Shown here piece after piece: positions 1-10,593 of a stretch of DNA of 64,000 nucleotides; the stretch's first letter is position 1; each line of letters begins with the position of its first letter. The translations under genes were made by a program, and so were the position numbers. Origin of the DNA: Betaproteobacteria bacterium (GTDB lineage: Bacteria; Pseudomonadota; Gammaproteobacteria; Burkholderiales; Burkholderiaceae_D); the NCBI GenBank assembly GCA_025356395.1, contig JANXTA010000122.1, positions 33,499 to 97,498 on the forward strand. The letters run 5' to 3'. The notes under the pieces are model-generated. The model searched no databases and was not told the origin of the DNA. It saw nothing but the letters and a program-made list of their open reading frames with translations.

Positions 1-2
1 CC

Positions 3-578
3 GACGTGACCTGGGACGCGGCCGGCAACAGCTACATCTCCGACGGCTACATCAACGCGCGCATCGCGAAGGTCGACAGGAACGGCCAGTGGGTCAAGTC
101 GTGGGGCGTGCCCGGCAGCGCGCCCGGCGAGTTCAACACGCCGCACAGCATCGCCTCGGACGCGCAGGGCAACATCTACGTGGCCGATCGCGGCAACCGT
201 CGCATCCAGGTGTTCGACGGCGACGGCAAGTTGTTGCGTTCGTTCAGTATCGACGTGCCCTTCGATCACTCGGTGGTGCCCGTGATCGGCAATCCGCTCG
301 ATCCCGAGGCGAAGGCCGGTACCTTCTCGCCGGGCGCGCCGTGGGCCATCTGCATCACGCCGCTGCCCAACCAGGTCCTGTATGCCGCCGACGCGTATCC
401 GGGGCGCATCTACAAGATGACGCTCGACGGGCGGGTGCTGGGCACGGTCGGCGAGGGTGGCCGGCAACTGAAGCAGTTCGGCTGGGTCCACGAGATCGCG
501 TGTCCGTCGGAGAACACGCTGTACGTGGCGGAGTTGCTGAACTGGCGCGTGCAGAAGCTGCTGCTGCATCCGCGCTGA
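3..578 (+). CDS. NHL-repeat beta-propeller protein, 5' end outside the window
   Basis: The C-terminal about 190 residues of an NHL-repeat protein. The reading frame is open to the left edge, so the true start lies upstream. Repeats are visible as phrases such as WDAAGNSYISDGY, DAQGNIYVADRGNRRIQVFD and NTLYVAELLNWRVQKL, each pairing a small hydrophobic strand with a conserved D/R turn. Propellers of this kind are usually secreted or periplasmic; similar proteins are often annotated as peptidyl-alpha-hydroxyglycine alpha-amidating lyase family, but no catalytic assignment can be made from this fragment. It is convergent with the downstream amidohydrolase gene, with about 57 bases between the two stops. 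Confidence 0.85.
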   Translation, partial: DVTWDAAGNSYISDGYINARIAKVDRNGQWVKSWGVPGSAPGEFNTPHSIASDAQGNIYVADRGNRRIQVFDGDGKLLRSFSIDVPFDHSVVPVIGNPLDPEAKAGTFSPGAPWAICITPLPNQVLYAADAYPGRIYKMTLDGRVLGTVGEGGRQLKQFGWVHEIACPSENTLYVAELLNWRVQKLLLHPR

Positions 579-635
579 GGTCGGCGCTCGTCATCGTCTG
601 AACCGCGGGAACGACGGGCGCCTGCGCGGGTCCCG

Positions 636-3600
636 TCAGTCCGCGTGCGCGTTGGTCTCGCATTGCGCTGGATCGCGTGCACACGACTTCGCGTACGCCA
701 GCAGCGCGGCCTTGCGTGCCGCCAGCGCCGCCGGTGTACGGAACGGCGCCAGGATCTGCGCGAGCGTGTAGACGTTGCCGTTCTTCACGACGAACTCGAC
801 GTTGCTCGCGTTCTTCAGGTCCTGCACCGGGTTGCCGCGCACCGCGGTCAGGTCGGCAAGCTTGCCGACCTCGACGGTCCCCAGGTCCCGGTCGACGAAG
901 CTCATGCGCGCCGCGTTGATCGTCACGTTCTGCAGCGCCTGCACGTTCGAGTAGGCGGTCCCTCCGGCGCGCAGACCGGTGTGGAGCGAGATGCCCGGCG
1001 TCACCAGCGGCGAGTCCGTACCGAGCGCGAGCAAGCCGCCCGAGGTCTGCACCTTGGCCGACTGTTGCGCGTCGCGGACGATGGCCGCAAGCGTCGCCGC
1101 AGCCGGTGCGGTGGTGCCGAGCAGACCCGCGACGAAGTTGGGCGGCACCAGCAGGCGGAAGCGATCGTCGTTGACGAAGCTGGCATCCTGACCGACCAGC
1201 GACAGCGACGTGAACAGCGTGTCGACGTTGTGGAAGTCGGCCTTGCCGTGCACATCCGCCGTGTCCTGGTACGCGATCAGGCCGTTGACCGACTTGGCCC
1301 AGCCGTACCCCATCCGCTGGGTCGCGGACAGGTGGGTCGTGCCCCAGATGCCGGTCGCGGCGCCGGGGGCGACCATGTGGGTGCCCGACGGAATGCCGAA
1401 GTCGAGTGCCCCCTGCGCGATGCGCGACATCACCGGGATGGGCGCGCGCACATACGACTTCATGTAGTCGGTGTCGAGCGCTTTGACCTTCGCGATCTCG
1501 AGGTCGGCCACGGCCGTGGTCCGCAGCGTGCGCGCGAAGTTGTAATAGAGCCGATTGCCTTCCCACAGCGGCGGCGACGTGAACAGGCGCGGGCCGATCA
1601 GGTTGCCGGCTTCGAGCGCCTCGCGGATCTCGGTGCTCTGATGGATGCCGCCGGCCACCGACTGCGTGGACGTCACGCCGTAAGACAGCAACAGCGCCGC
1701 GATCTGCCCGTACTGGCCACCCTGGTACAGCGTCAGCGGATGGATGTGCGAGTCCCACAGGCCCGGGATGATCGTCAGGCTCGAAGCGTCGACATAGCGC
1801 GTCGCCGTCGTGGCCGAGCTCGCATCGTGCGGCCGGATCGCGGCGATGCGGTTGCCGGTGATGACGATGTCGACATCGCTGCGCAGCGTCGTGCCGGTGC
1901 CGTCCCACAACTGCCCGGCGCGGACGATGGTGGTGCCGGTGGGCACGGCCTGGGTCCAGTTGACGGTCACCGGCACGTCGCGCGCGTTGCTGCCGTCGGA
2001 CTGGATCAGCCGCAGCTTCGTCGCGGATTTGTAGAGCAGCGTGCGCGAGTCCGCGGCCCAGGTCGGCAGGTCGGCGACTTCGGTCGTGATCGCCGTCGCC
2101 GCACCGGCCGGCGAGCCGTCACCGTTGACCGGCATCACGTTGAGGACCGAGTCCATGACGAATGCGACGGAGTGGCCGTCGGGCGACAGCGCTGCGGCAC
2201 CTTCCTCGCGATCCGATACCTGACGCGGAATTGCGGCGACCGGATAGAAGCGGGCCGTGCCGGCTGCGACGTCGATCACGCGCAACTTGTTGTAGCCCTC
2301 GCGGAAGCGATTGTTGATGCGCTCGTTGTCGACCAGCACGATCTTCGTGCCATCGGGCGTCCAGAACGGCGTGCTGACCTGCAGCCCGACCTGAGGGATG
2401 ACGACGCGCGCCGTGCGCGTCGCGATCGTCCAGATCTCGAGCTGTCCCGACAGCGTCGTGTACGCGATGCGATCGCCGGTTGGGGACAGCATCGGCGTGA
2501 CCATCGACTTGCCGGCGATCGACGCGAGCCGCGTGCGGGCTCGAGTCGCGACATTGATCTGGTCGACCGCCAGCGCGCCGGCATTGCCCTTTTCGGTGGA
2601 GAAGTAGACCGATGCGCCGTCCGACGTCCACTGCACGTTGCCGTCCCGGTCGGTGTCGTTGGTAAGACGTACCGGTGCCTGACCGATCTGCATGACCCAC
2701 ACGTCGTTCAACGCCACGAATGCGACGCTGCGTCCGTCGGGCGACAGGGCCGGGGCGCTGATGCCGATGGCCGTGCGCGTCGAGAAGTCGTCGAAGTGAC
2801 GATTCTTGCCGGTGGTCAGCACGGGTCGACGCAGCACCAGTCGTGCCTCGAACGGAACCTGTGTCGGTCCCGTACCCGACGCGTCGCGGATGCGGATCTT
2901 GCCGTCGGACGTGTAGACGAAGCGGCCGTTCGGCAACCAGCGGGCCGGGAAGACGAACAGGTCCTCGTCGGTGACGACATCGCGCCCGGCGATCGTCAGG
3001 ATGCGGGGCGTGCGCTGGATCGCGAGGTCGCCATTCGGCGCGAAGGCTGGTGCGGCACCGACGCCGATGGCGGTCGGCGTACCGCCGCCGATCGGCACCG
3101 TGTAGACCTGTCCGCTGTCGACGTATGCGACGCGCTCGCCGTCGGGCGACACGATGGGATTGCTCTCGGCGCCGTTGCCGCGGGTGATCTGCGTGTATTG
3201 GCCGGTCGCGGGCGTGAAACTCCAGATTTTGTATTGCACGTCGTTGCTGCGGTCGGACGCGAACACGATCGCCTTGCCGTCCGGCGTCCATGCAGGTTCG
3301 CGGTCGTCGTAGAAGCCGGTCGTCAGTTCGCGCGGGTTCGACCCGTCCGGATTGATGGCCCAGACGTGATAGTTGCCGTCGCGGGTGTAGTTCTGGAAGG
3401 CGATGGTGGTGCCGTCCGGCGACCAGACCGGCGCCGTCGGTTCGACGTCGAAGGCGGTGATGCGGGTCGCCGACCCGCCGGCGATCGGGATGACCCACAG
3501 CGCACCCTGCGCCGAGAAGACGAGCCGCGAACCGTCGGGCGACGGCGACACGGCCATGTTGGTGCCTTCGGTCAGGGAAACCGAGACGTCCTTGGTGCTT

Positions 3601-3824
3601 CCGGTGAGCGGGCCCAGCGAGATCTGCAGCGGCGGGCTGGTGGCGGCAGGCGGTGGGCTGCCATCGTCGTTGCATGCGGCCAACAAGAGTGTCGACAGCG
3701 CGGTGCCGCCGATCAGGAAACGGACCAGCAATCCCCGACAGGAAAGGCTGGTGCGAGCAGATATCGGACGGACCGGTGCAACGGCGCTCGCGACGCTCGA
3801 CGCGTCTGGCGTGGATGGCAGCAT
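636..3824 (-). CDS. Lipoprotein with TolB-like beta-propeller and C-terminal amidohydrolase domain
   Basis: A 1062-residue protein. The start at 3824 is supported by a strong AGGAG-type ribosome site just upstream. The N-terminus carries a hydrophobic stretch ending in a lipobox, LLLAAC (Cys at about 51), so it is probably an envelope lipoprotein; the leader is long, and an internal TTG nearer the hydrophobic segment is a possible alternative start. Residues of about 80-600 contain many PD40/WD40-like repeats (SPDG, WSPDGT, WTPDGK). From about residue 620 an amidohydrolase (imidazolonepropionase/prolidase-like) domain follows, with the metal motif HIH in WDSHIHPL, a later GTHMVAPG and the late Asp in LGTDSPL. 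Known relatives hydrolyse cyclic amides or peptides, but the substrate is not predictable. A lone gene with no operon partner. Confidence 0.9.
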   Translation of the reverse strand: MLPSTPDASSVASAVAPVRPISARTSLSCRGLLVRFLIGGTALSTLLLAACNDDGSPPPAATSPPLQISLGPLTGSTKDVSVSLTEGTNMAVSPSPDGSRLVFSAQGALWVIPIAGGSATRITAFDVEPTAPVWSPDGTTIAFQNYTRDGNYHVWAINPDGSNPRELTTGFYDDREPAWTPDGKAIVFASDRSNDVQYKIWSFTPATGQYTQITRGNGAESNPIVSPDGERVAYVDSGQVYTVPIGGGTPTAIGVGAAPAFAPNGDLAIQRTPRILTIAGRDVVTDEDLFVFPARWLPNGRFVYTSDGKIRIRDASGTGPTQVPFEARLVLRRPVLTTGKNRHFDDFSTRTAIGISAPALSPDGRSVAFVALNDVWVMQIGQAPVRLTNDTDRDGNVQWTSDGASVYFSTEKGNAGALAVDQINVATRARTRLASIAGKSMVTPMLSPTGDRIAYTTLSGQLEIWTIATRTARVVIPQVGLQVSTPFWTPDGTKIVLVDNERINNRFREGYNKLRVIDVAAGTARFYPVAAIPRQVSDREEGAAALSPDGHSVAFVMDSVLNVMPVNGDGSPAGAATAITTEVADLPTWAADSRTLLYKSATKLRLIQSDGSNARDVPVTVNWTQAVPTGTTIVRAGQLWDGTGTTLRSDVDIVITGNRIAAIRPHDASSATTATRYVDASSLTIIPGLWDSHIHPLTLYQGGQYGQIAALLLSYGVTSTQSVAGGIHQSTEIREALEAGNLIGPRLFTSPPLWEGNRLYYNFARTLRTTAVADLEIAKVKALDTDYMKSYVRAPIPVMSRIAQGALDFGIPSGTHMVAPGAATGIWGTTHLSATQRMGYGWAKSVNGLIAYQDTADVHGKADFHNVDTLFTSLSLVGQDASFVNDDRFRLLVPPNFVAGLLGTTAPAAATLAAIVRDAQQSAKVQTSGGLLALGTDSPLVTPGISLHTGLRAGGTAYSNVQALQNVTINAARMSFVDRDLGTVEVGKLADLTAVRGNPVQDLKNASNVEFVVKNGNVYTLAQILAPFRTPAALAARKAALLAYAKSCARDPAQCETNAHAD

Positions 3825-4017
3825 GGGTGTCTCCTCTTAGTAACTACTGGGGCTATGTGGCCCCTCGGCAACGGTCATGGAACATCACAACGGTTCACAA
3901 AATCTTACCGCTCGCCGTTGATGCGATGACGGTGCGCCGTTTCGACGCGTCGGCGTGTCGGAGGATCGCTTACGCGACCATCGGACGCGCCGGGGCTGGC
4001 GCAGGATCGAGTCGGGC

Positions 4018-4974
4018 TCAAGCAAGCGCGAAATCGAGGGCACGACGCAGCGCTTCCCGTACCGTCGCGTCACCGAACTCCCGCTCGATCGTTGCGGCAG
4101 CGATGTCCGTGGCGCTTCGACCGGGTCGGCCGCGACCGATCGCCGCGCAGAGGGCTTCGACATCCGGGGCCAGCTGCAGCAGATCGGGCCCGATGCGGGC
4201 GCCGATCCAGCGCAGGAACGGCGTCTCGACTGCGACGGCCGGGACCTGCAGGGTCATCGCATAGAAGAACGAACTGCTGACGATCATGTCGTCGTCCGCG
4301 TGCGAGATGAGCAACGCGGTGGCCCCCGTGACGATCGCCTGCGCTTCGGCTTCCGGCAGAACGCCCGGCTTCAAGAGGACGTTGGATCGACCCTTCCGTT
4401 CGAGTCGTGTGGCATGGGCGTTGTCGCCGATCGCCCCGAAGATCAGCAGCGTCTGGTCAGCTGCAAAGGCGTCGATCAGTGCCTCGAATTTCTCGAACGG
4501 CACGATGCGGTGATGAAGCGGATGCGGGCAATAGCGACGCGAGCGATGACTTTCGTCGTCCGAGTGCGTGACGACCGCGTCGAAGAGCCGCTCGTAGCGA
4601 TCGATCCATCTCGTGGCGTTCGCCCCGTGGCCGCTCGCCACGGCGTGCGGATAGTTGTTGTGCCGCACGAAGATCAGCCGTCGCGCAGCGAGACGCATGG
4701 CGATCGTCCTGGCGAACACGCGAACCACTTTGCGGAGGGCGACCTTGCGCGTCTTGCTCTCCAGCAGGTCGTTGTCGGTCCAGTTGACGACGATGCAGGC
4801 CAGGCGTCCCTCGCGTGAACGAAGGCCGGCCATGCAGGTCGCGACAGGGCCGTCGTAACGCACGACGCGCCCGAAGGTCGAGAGCAACTCGCGCGTCCGG
4901 ACGGTGTAGGCCTTCTCGGGGCTCGCCTCGACGAAGGGGATGCAGGCGATGCGACGGGATTCGGCGGGACGCAT
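4018..4974 (-). CDS. Putative GT-B-type glycosyltransferase
   Basis: A 318-residue soluble protein. The region around residues 95-140 (LIFVRHNNYPHAVASGHG, then YERLFDAVVTHSDDE) and the later LLIFGAIGD and LLISHADDDMIVSSSFFYAM segments resemble the two Rossmann halves of GT-B glycosyltransferases, with the last segment where a sugar-nucleotide-binding acidic loop would sit. There is no signal peptide or membrane segment. No sugar-pathway genes flank it, so donor and acceptor are unknown. An overlapping open frame on the plus strand (3955-4818) is judged a high-GC shadow. That it is a real gene is more secure than the family call. Confidence 0.6.
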   Translation of the reverse strand: MRPAESRRIACIPFVEASPEKAYTVRTRELLSTFGRVVRYDGPVATCMAGLRSREGRLACIVVNWTDNDLLESKTRKVALRKVVRVFARTIAMRLAARRLIFVRHNNYPHAVASGHGANATRWIDRYERLFDAVVTHSDDESHRSRRYCPHPLHHRIVPFEKFEALIDAFAADQTLLIFGAIGDNAHATRLERKGRSNVLLKPGVLPEAEAQAIVTGATALLISHADDDMIVSSSFFYAMTLQVPAVAVETPFLRWIGARIGPDLLQLAPDVEALCAAIGRGRPGRSATDIAAATIEREFGDATVREALRRALDFALA

Positions 4975-5043
4975 CGCGTTACTGGTATGTGACCGCTGCT
5001 GCTTTCAGAAGTCGTCGCCAGAGACCATCGCGCGACCGATACG

Positions 5044-5640
5044 TCAGCCCGGCTTCACGCCCAGCATCGCCGGCTTCAGGCCCGCGTCAGCCGGCTCGTC
5101 GCCGAGCCAGATCTTGAGGATGGCGTTGTAGAAGGCCTCGTCGGGGATCGGATCGGCGACCGGCTTGCCGTCGACCACGACGACCGTGCCGCTGTTGGGG
5201 ATCCAGTCGACGCTGAAGGTTTCGCCCTTCTTGAGCTTGGGGATCTTGCCGAAGATGTCGCCCATCGCGAGCAACTGCAGCCCGAAGCGCCGCGTCTCCT
5301 CGGGGGTGGAGTTCTTGCGGATGCCGGTGATCAGGGCCTGGCCGAGCTCGTCGCTCGACACCTCGCGCAGCATCGTCACGCCGACCCGCTTCGCGCCGGA
5401 CAACGCGAGGATGTCCTTCGTGTCGCTCTTCTTCTGAGTGAGATAGAGCGCCGCGACGTAGACCTTGAACACCAGCCGCGTGCGGATGCCGGCGCCGTTG
5501 AGGACCAGTTTCTGGTTCGCGACGGTCGCGTCGTCGTCGATCTTCACGCCCGCAACCTCGGCCGCCATCGCCAACGTCGCGAGGCTGCTCAGCAAGCCGG
5601 CGGCGATCCATCGCGCCGCATTTCGTCCCATCGTGGTCAT
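5044..5640 (-). CDS. Chalcone isomerase-like periplasmic protein
   Basis: A 198-residue protein that begins with a signal peptide (hydrophobic run AAGLLSSLATLAMA, cleavage near AMA-AEVAG). The body, VKIDDDATVANQKLVLNGAG then FKVYVAALYL, and the C-terminal WIPNSGTVVVVDGKPV and FYNAILKIWLGDEP, match the bacterial chalcone-isomerase-like family, which adopts the fold but is not known to act on flavonoids. I chose the ATG at 5640 because GGAGAG sits five bases upstream; the frame is open further but without a ribosome site, and a second ATG nine bases in is possible. It is divergent from leuC. Confidence 0.85.
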   Translation of the reverse strand: MTTMGRNAARWIAAGLLSSLATLAMAAEVAGVKIDDDATVANQKLVLNGAGIRTRLVFKVYVAALYLTQKKSDTKDILALSGAKRVGVTMLREVSSDELGQALITGIRKNSTPEETRRFGLQLLAMGDIFGKIPKLKKGETFSVDWIPNSGTVVVVDGKPVADPIPDEAFYNAILKIWLGDEPADAGLKPAMLGVKPG

Positions 5641-5776
5641 GCCGTCTCTCCGGTCGTAGTCGTGGTGTCGCGCGCGCGACTGTTCTTGCGCCGGGTGGCA
5701 CGATGACACGACCGATCCGGCCACGCAATTGCATAGCGACCGCCGTGTGTCCGGGACCAGCGGCGACATGGGCCTG

Positions 5777-5785
5777 TGGCATAAT
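5777..5785 (+). promoter_or_regulatory. Candidate extended -10 promoter element for leuC
   Basis: TGG-CATAAT lies about 55 bases before the leuC ATG in the divergent chalcone-isomerase-like/leuC gap. The TGn plus a five-of-six -10 match is a plausible sigma70 extended -10. No good -35 hexamer is visible at the expected spacing, so this is only a candidate. Confidence 0.35.
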
Positions 5786-5838
5786 TTTCGACCCCCGATC
5801 CTGGATCGACCGCACGCGCCGACCTCACGCGCAATACG

Positions 5839-7245
5839 ATGGCCAAGACTCTCTACGACAAGCTGTGGGACGCGCATGTGGTCTACAGCGAAGAGGACGG
5901 CACCGCGATCCTCTACATCGACCGGCATCTGCTCCACGAGGTGACCAGTCCGCAGGCGTTCGAGGGTCTACGACTCGCCAACCGTCAGCCGTGGCGCAAC
6001 AGCGCCAACCTCGCCGTGGCTGATCACAATGTCCCGACGACCCATCGCTCCGAAGGCATCAGCGACCCGATCTCGCGGCTGCAGGTCGAGACGCTCGACG
6101 CGAACGCTCACAAGTACGGGCTGACGTACTTCAACATGACCGACAAGCGCCAGGGCATCGTCCACATCATCGGACCGGAACAGGGCGCCACGCTGCCGGG
6201 CATGACGGTCGTCTGCGGCGACTCGCACACCAGTACGCACGGCGCGTTCGCGGCACTCGCGTTCGGGATCGGCACGTCCGAGGTCGAGCACGTCCTCGCG
6301 ACCCAGACGCTGATGACCAAGAAGTCGAAGAACATGCTGGTCAGGGTCGACGGGGTGCTGCCGCGCGGTTGCACCGCGAAGGACCTGGTGCTCGCGGTGA
6401 TCGGCACGATCGGCACCGCCGGCGGCACGGGGCACGCGATCGAGTTCGCCGGCAGCGCGATCCGCGCGCTGTCGATGGAAGGCCGCATGACGGTCTGCAA
6501 CATGGCCATAGAAGCCGGTGCGCGTTCGGGAATGATCGCGTGCGACGCGACGACGCTCGATTACGTCAAGGGCCGGCCCTACGCGCCGACCGGCGTCGTG
6601 TGGGACATCGCCGTCAGGGAGTGGGCCACGCTGCATTCGGACGCCGGCGCGCATTTCGATCGCGTGGTCGAACTCGACGCATCGACCGTCAAGCCACAGG
6701 TCACCTGGGGCACGTCGCCCGAGATGGTCACCACCATCGACGGTCGCGTCCCGGATCCAGAGCGCGAACGCGATGCGCAGAAGCGCGACGGCATGGAACG
6801 CGCGCTGACCTACATGGGCCTCAATCCCAACCAGCGCATCGACCAGATTCTGATCGACAAGGTCTTCATCGGCTCGTGCACCAACGGTCGCATCGAGGAC
6901 CTCCGCGACGCGGCCGCGGTCGTGAAACGTCTCAACCGCCGTATCGCCAAGAACGTGAAGCTCGCGATGGTCGTTCCCGGTTCGGGGATCGTGAAGGCGC
7001 AGGCCGAGGCCGAGGGGCTCGACAAGATCTTCATCGGTGCGGGCTTCGAATGGCGCGACCCGGGCTGCTCGATGTGCCTCGCGATGAACGCCGACCGGCT
7101 CGAGTCCGGTGAGCGTTGCGCATCGACCTCCAATCGCAACTTCGAAGGTCGCCAGGGGCAGGGCGGTCGCACGCACCTGGTCAGCCCGGCGATGGCGGCG
7201 GCGGCCGGCATCGAAGGTCACTTCGTCGACGTGCGGAGTCTTTGA
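5839..7245 (+). CDS. leuC: 3-isopropylmalate dehydratase, large subunit
   Basis: A 468-residue aconitase-family protein, the normal length for LeuC. With LeuD it isomerises 2-isopropylmalate to 3-isopropylmalate in cytoplasmic leucine synthesis. The start [11 protein letters not shown] is typical. The conserved [12 protein letters not shown] segment is at about 126-137, and the [4Fe-4S] cysteines are in GSCTNGR and DPGCSMC near residues 350 and 410. The TGA stop overlaps the leuD ATG, which suggests coupled translation of the two subunits. No entericidin gene separates leuC and leuD, unlike in some Burkholderiales. Confidence 0.98.
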   Translation: MAKTLYDKLWDAHVVYSEEDGTAILYIDRHLLHEVTSPQAFEGLRLANRQPWRNSANLAVADHNVPTTHRSEGISDPISRLQVETLDANAHKYGLTYFNMTDKRQGIVHIIGPEQGATLPGMTVVCGDSHTSTHGAFAALAFGIGTSEVEHVLATQTLMTKKSKNMLVRVDGVLPRGCTAKDLVLAVIGTIGTAGGTGHAIEFAGSAIRALSMEGRMTVCNMAIEAGARSGMIACDATTLDYVKGRPYAPTGVVWDIAVREWATLHSDAGAHFDRVVELDASTVKPQVTWGTSPEMVTTIDGRVPDPERERDAQKRDGMERALTYMGLNPNQRIDQILIDKVFIGSCTNGRIEDLRDAAAVVKRLNRRIAKNVKLAMVVPGSGIVKAQAEAEGLDKIFIGAGFEWRDPGCSMCLAMNADRLESGERCASTSNRNFEGRQGQGGRTHLVSPAMAAAAGIEGHFVDVRSL

Positions 7246-7892
7246 TGGATGCCTTCACCATGCACCGTGGCTTGGTCGCGCCGATGGAGCGCGACAACGT
7301 CGACACCGACGCGATCATCCCGAAGCAGTTCCTCAAGTCGATCGCCCGTACCGGCTTCGGCGAGAACCTGTTCGACGCGTGGCGCTTCCTTGACCATGGC
7401 GAGCCGGGCATGGACCCGAAGGGCCGGCGCCCGAACCCCGACTTCGTTTTGAACCAGCCCCGTTACAAGGGTGCTTCGATCCTCGTCGCCGGCAAGAACT
7501 TTGGCTGCGGTTCGTCGCGCGAGCACGCGCCATGGGCGCTGACGCAGTACGGCTTTCGCGCCATCATCGCACCGTCGTACGCCGACATTTTCTACAACAA
7601 CTGCTTCAAGAACGGCCTGCTGCCGATCGTGTTGTCCGAGACCGAAGTGGCGCGCCTGATCCACGATGCCGCGATCGGCATCGGCTACTCGCTGACCATC
7701 GACCTCGACCAGCAGGTCGTGATCGATCCGGGCAACCGCACGAGTCCCTTCGAGGTCGAGTCCTTCCGCAAGTACTGCCTGCTGAACGGCTTCGACGATA
7801 TCGGCCTGACGCTGCGCCAGTCCGATCGCATCCGCGCCTTCGAGGCGGAACGGCTGCTGAAACGCCCCTGGCTCGCGAACACGATCATTTGA
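7245..7892 (+). CDS. leuD: 3-isopropylmalate dehydratase, small subunit
   Basis: A 215-residue swivel domain that pairs with LeuC to form the active isomerase. The start [14 protein letters not shown] uses the ATG overlapping the leuC stop (TGATG). Characteristic segments are [16 protein letters not shown] near the N-terminus, [17 protein letters not shown] around residue 85 and the [18 protein letters not shown] segment. An upstream in-frame extension into leuC exists but has no ribosome site and would invade the LeuC C-terminus. It is followed after 88 bases by leuB. Confidence 0.98.
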   Translation: MDAFTMHRGLVAPMERDNVDTDAIIPKQFLKSIARTGFGENLFDAWRFLDHGEPGMDPKGRRPNPDFVLNQPRYKGASILVAGKNFGCGSSREHAPWALTQYGFRAIIAPSYADIFYNNCFKNGLLPIVLSETEVARLIHDAAIGIGYSLTIDLDQQVVIDPGNRTSPFEVESFRKYCLLNGFDDIGLTLRQSDRIRAFEAERLLKRPWLANTII

Positions 7893-7980
7893 TCGCAGCA
7901 GGGCGCAGCGTCCGAGCGGGCGGTGCATCAGGCGCCGATGCACCGGCGCCACGACACAACGAAAACCCCAGGACCATCCA

Positions 7981-9072
7981 GTGAACATTGCCATCCTGCC
8001 CGGTGACGGCATCGGCCCCGAGATCATCGCGGAGGCTGTCAAGGTGCTGCACGTGCTCGACCTCGCCATCCAGACCGAAACCGTCGAGGTCGGCGGCACC
8101 GCGTATGCCTCACAAGGGCACCCGTTGCCCGAGGGCACGCTGAAGGCCGCCAAGGATGCGGACGCCGTGCTGTTCGGCGCGGTCGGCGACTGGAAGTACG
8201 ACAGCCTGCCGCGCGCATTGCGTCCGGAGCAGGCGATCCTGGGCCTGCGTCGCGAGCTCGGGCTGTTCGCGAATCTGCGCCCCGCGATCCTCTATCCCGA
8301 ACTGGCCGACGCGTCGTCGCTCAAGCCCGAGATCGTCGCAGGGCTGGACATCCTGATCATTCGCGAATTGACCGGCGACATCTACTTCGGTCAGCCGCGG
8401 GGACGTCGCCAGTCGCCCGACGGCGCGTTCATCGGCGCCGACGAAGCCTTCGACACGATGCGCTACACGCGACCCGAGATCGAGCGCATCGCCCGCGTCG
8501 CGTTCGAGGCGGCACGCAAGCGCAAGAGCGCGGGACATGCGGGCAAGGTGACCAGCGTCGACAAAGCCAACGTGCTGGAGACGTTCCAGTTCTGGCGGGA
8601 CGTCGTGACCGATGTCCACGCCTCGTATGCCGAGATCTCCCTGGACCACATGTACGTCGACAACGCCGCGATGCAGTTGGTGAAGGCGCCGAAGAGCTTC
8701 GACGTGATCGTCACCGGCAACATGTTCGGCGACATCCTGTCCGATGAAGCGGCGATGCTGACCGGCTCGATCGGCATGCTGCCGTCGGCTTCGCTCGACG
8801 CGTCGGGCAAGGGCCTGTACGAGCCTTCGCACGGCTCGGCGCCCGACATCGCGGGCAAGGGCATCGCGAACCCGCTCGCGACCATCCTGTCGGCCGCGAT
8901 GATGCTGCGCTACACCTTCGGCAGGACCGAGGCGGCCGACCGCGTCGAGGGCGCGGTTCGAAAGGTGCTGGCCGATGGCTTGCGGACGGCCGACATCGTT
9001 GGGAAAGGTACGACCCTTGTCGGCACGAAGGCAATGGGGGATGCAGTGGTTGCCGCGTTGCGTATAAAGTAA
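7981..9072 (+). CDS. leuB: 3-isopropylmalate dehydrogenase
   Basis: A 363-residue NAD-dependent beta-decarboxylating dehydrogenase, the third specific step of leucine synthesis. It starts with [18 protein letters not shown] is the canonical N-terminus. Substrate and metal residues are seen in [13 protein letters not shown], in [14 protein letters not shown] and in the Asp-rich [12 protein letters not shown]. The adenine-binding segment [18 protein letters not shown] is present near 280. It is the last gene of the leuCDB cluster; asd follows after 78 bases and may be cotranscribed. Confidence 0.98.
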   Translation: MNIAILPGDGIGPEIIAEAVKVLHVLDLAIQTETVEVGGTAYASQGHPLPEGTLKAAKDADAVLFGAVGDWKYDSLPRALRPEQAILGLRRELGLFANLRPAILYPELADASSLKPEIVAGLDILIIRELTGDIYFGQPRGRRQSPDGAFIGADEAFDTMRYTRPEIERIARVAFEAARKRKSAGHAGKVTSVDKANVLETFQFWRDVVTDVHASYAEISLDHMYVDNAAMQLVKAPKSFDVIVTGNMFGDILSDEAAMLTGSIGMLPSASLDASGKGLYEPSHGSAPDIAGKGIANPLATILSAAMMLRYTFGRTEAADRVEGAVRKVLADGLRTADIVGKGTTLVGTKAMGDAVVAALRIK

Positions 9073-9150
9073 AGAACATTTACTTATTAGGTGTCGACGT
9101 TCATCATCGCGAAGCGGTGAATCGATCAATCAAAGACAGGTAACGGTGTC

Positions 9151-10281
9151 ATGAAGACGGTCGGTCTGGTGGGATGGCGCGGGATGGTGGGCTCGGTACT
9201 GATGCAGCGCATGCGCGACGAAGGCGACTTCGCGCTGATCGAGCCGGTGTTCTTCAGCACGTCGAACGTGGGCGGCAGGGGTCCGGCGATCGAAGGCGTC
9301 GGTGAGACGACCTGCGAGGACGCGTTCGACATCGCCAAGCTGAAGAAACTCGACATCGTCATCACCTGCCAGGGCGGCGACTACACGACCGAGATCTATC
9401 CGAAGCTGCGCGCCGCCGGCTGGAGCGGCATCTGGATCGACGCGGCCAAGACGCTGCGCATGAACGACGACGCGATCATCGTGCTCGACCCGGTCAATCG
9501 TCCGGTGATCGATGCGGCCATCGGTCGCGGGATCAGGAACTTCATCGGCAGCAACTGCACCGTGGCCGGAATGATGATGGGCGTGGGCGGCCTGTTTAAC
9601 GACGATCTGGTCGAATGGATGACCTGCACGACCTACCAGGCCGCGTCGGGCGGCGGTGCGCTGCACATGCGCGAGTTGCTGAAGCAGTTCGGTACGATCC
9701 ACGACGCGGTGGCGAGCGAACTGGCGGACCCGGCATCGGCGATCCTCGACATCGATCGCAAGGTCCTTGCCGCGCAGCACGGCCTGTCCGCCGGTGAGAC
9801 GGCGAACTTCGGTGTGCCGCTGGCCGGGAGCCTGATCCCGTGGATCGACCGCGACATGGGCGACGGTATCTCGCTGGAGGAATGGAAAGGCATGGCCGAG
9901 ACCAACAAGATCCTCGGTCGCGGTCCGGGCTTCGGCCTTCCGGAAATCCCGATCGACTCGATCTGCGTGCGGATCGGCGCGATGCGCTGCCATTCGCAGT
10001 CGCTGACGATCAAGCTCAAGCGCGACCTGCCGCTCGCCGAGATCGAGGAGATCGTGGCGCAGTCGACGCCGTGGACCAGGCTGGTGCCGAACACGCGCGA
10101 GGACAGCATGAAGTCGCTGACGCCGGCGGTCGTGACGGGCACGCTCGACATCCCGGTCGGCCGGTTGCGCAAGCTGACCATCGGCCCGGGCTACGTCGGT
10201 GCCTTCACCATTGGCGACCAGCTGCTCTGGGGCGCCGCCGAGCCGCTGCGACGGATGCTGCGCATCCTGCTCGGCGCCTGA
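9151..10281 (+). CDS. asd: Aspartate-semialdehyde dehydrogenase
   Basis: A 376-residue NADPH-dependent enzyme that reduces aspartyl phosphate to the semialdehyde for lysine, threonine, methionine and diaminopimelate. The N-terminal nucleotide loop [12 protein letters not shown], the catalytic Cys at 136 in [14 protein letters not shown] and the late catalytic His region ([12 protein letters not shown]) are all present. The length and the insert pattern match the Gram-negative Asd type. It sits between leuB and fimV, as in many Burkholderiales. Confidence 0.97.
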   Translation: MKTVGLVGWRGMVGSVLMQRMRDEGDFALIEPVFFSTSNVGGRGPAIEGVGETTCEDAFDIAKLKKLDIVITCQGGDYTTEIYPKLRAAGWSGIWIDAAKTLRMNDDAIIVLDPVNRPVIDAAIGRGIRNFIGSNCTVAGMMMGVGGLFNDDLVEWMTCTTYQAASGGGALHMRELLKQFGTIHDAVASELADPASAILDIDRKVLAAQHGLSAGETANFGVPLAGSLIPWIDRDMGDGISLEEWKGMAETNKILGRGPGFGLPEIPIDSICVRIGAMRCHSQSLTIKLKRDLPLAEIEEIVAQSTPWTRLVPNTREDSMKSLTPAVVTGTLDIPVGRLRKLTIGPGYVGAFTIGDQLLWGAAEPLRRMLRILLGA

Positions 10282-10593
10282 CCGTTGTGTCGATGCCGGA
10301 CACGGAGCGGTGCGATACGGTACCTAGTGACACGGACTAGCCCGCCCGAGGCGCCCGTCCTATATCGTTGTCGCGAGGCAACATCGTGAATTGCGGAGCT
10401 TGCGAGGCTCACTGACAAATGCTGCCAAGCTGCGTAAGCTCGGGTGTCTAAGTCCATGACTTTGGATGGGAACTTCGTTCGGACGGTGTCACGTCAGCGA
10501 ACGCGTTTCCGGGAGGCCGACGAAGAAAGCGCCCGAGCGCTCGTCGGATCGCCGCATCGACTCGACGCGGCCGTACTGCCACTACCTGCGGAC
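10282..10593. other. Intergenic region asd-fimV, no gene seen
   Basis: About 310 bases between asd and the fimV start. An in-frame extension of fimV reaches back to 10444, but its residues look non-coding and would bury the signal peptide. I see no clear terminator hairpin with a T-tract and no convincing promoter pair. The fimV promoter presumably lies here. Confidence 0.5.

Noticed and set aside
645..3929. A 1094-residue open frame on the plus strand opposite the amidohydrolase
   Set aside because: Its residues are almost all Arg, Ala, Gly, Asp and Val with no domain; the minus-strand frame has a ribosome site, lipobox and recognisable domains. A high-GC shadow.
10444..10593. An upstream start for fimV adding 50 residues
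   Set aside because: It would place a polar, motif-free segment before the signal peptide; the ATG at 10594 precedes a normal basic n-region.
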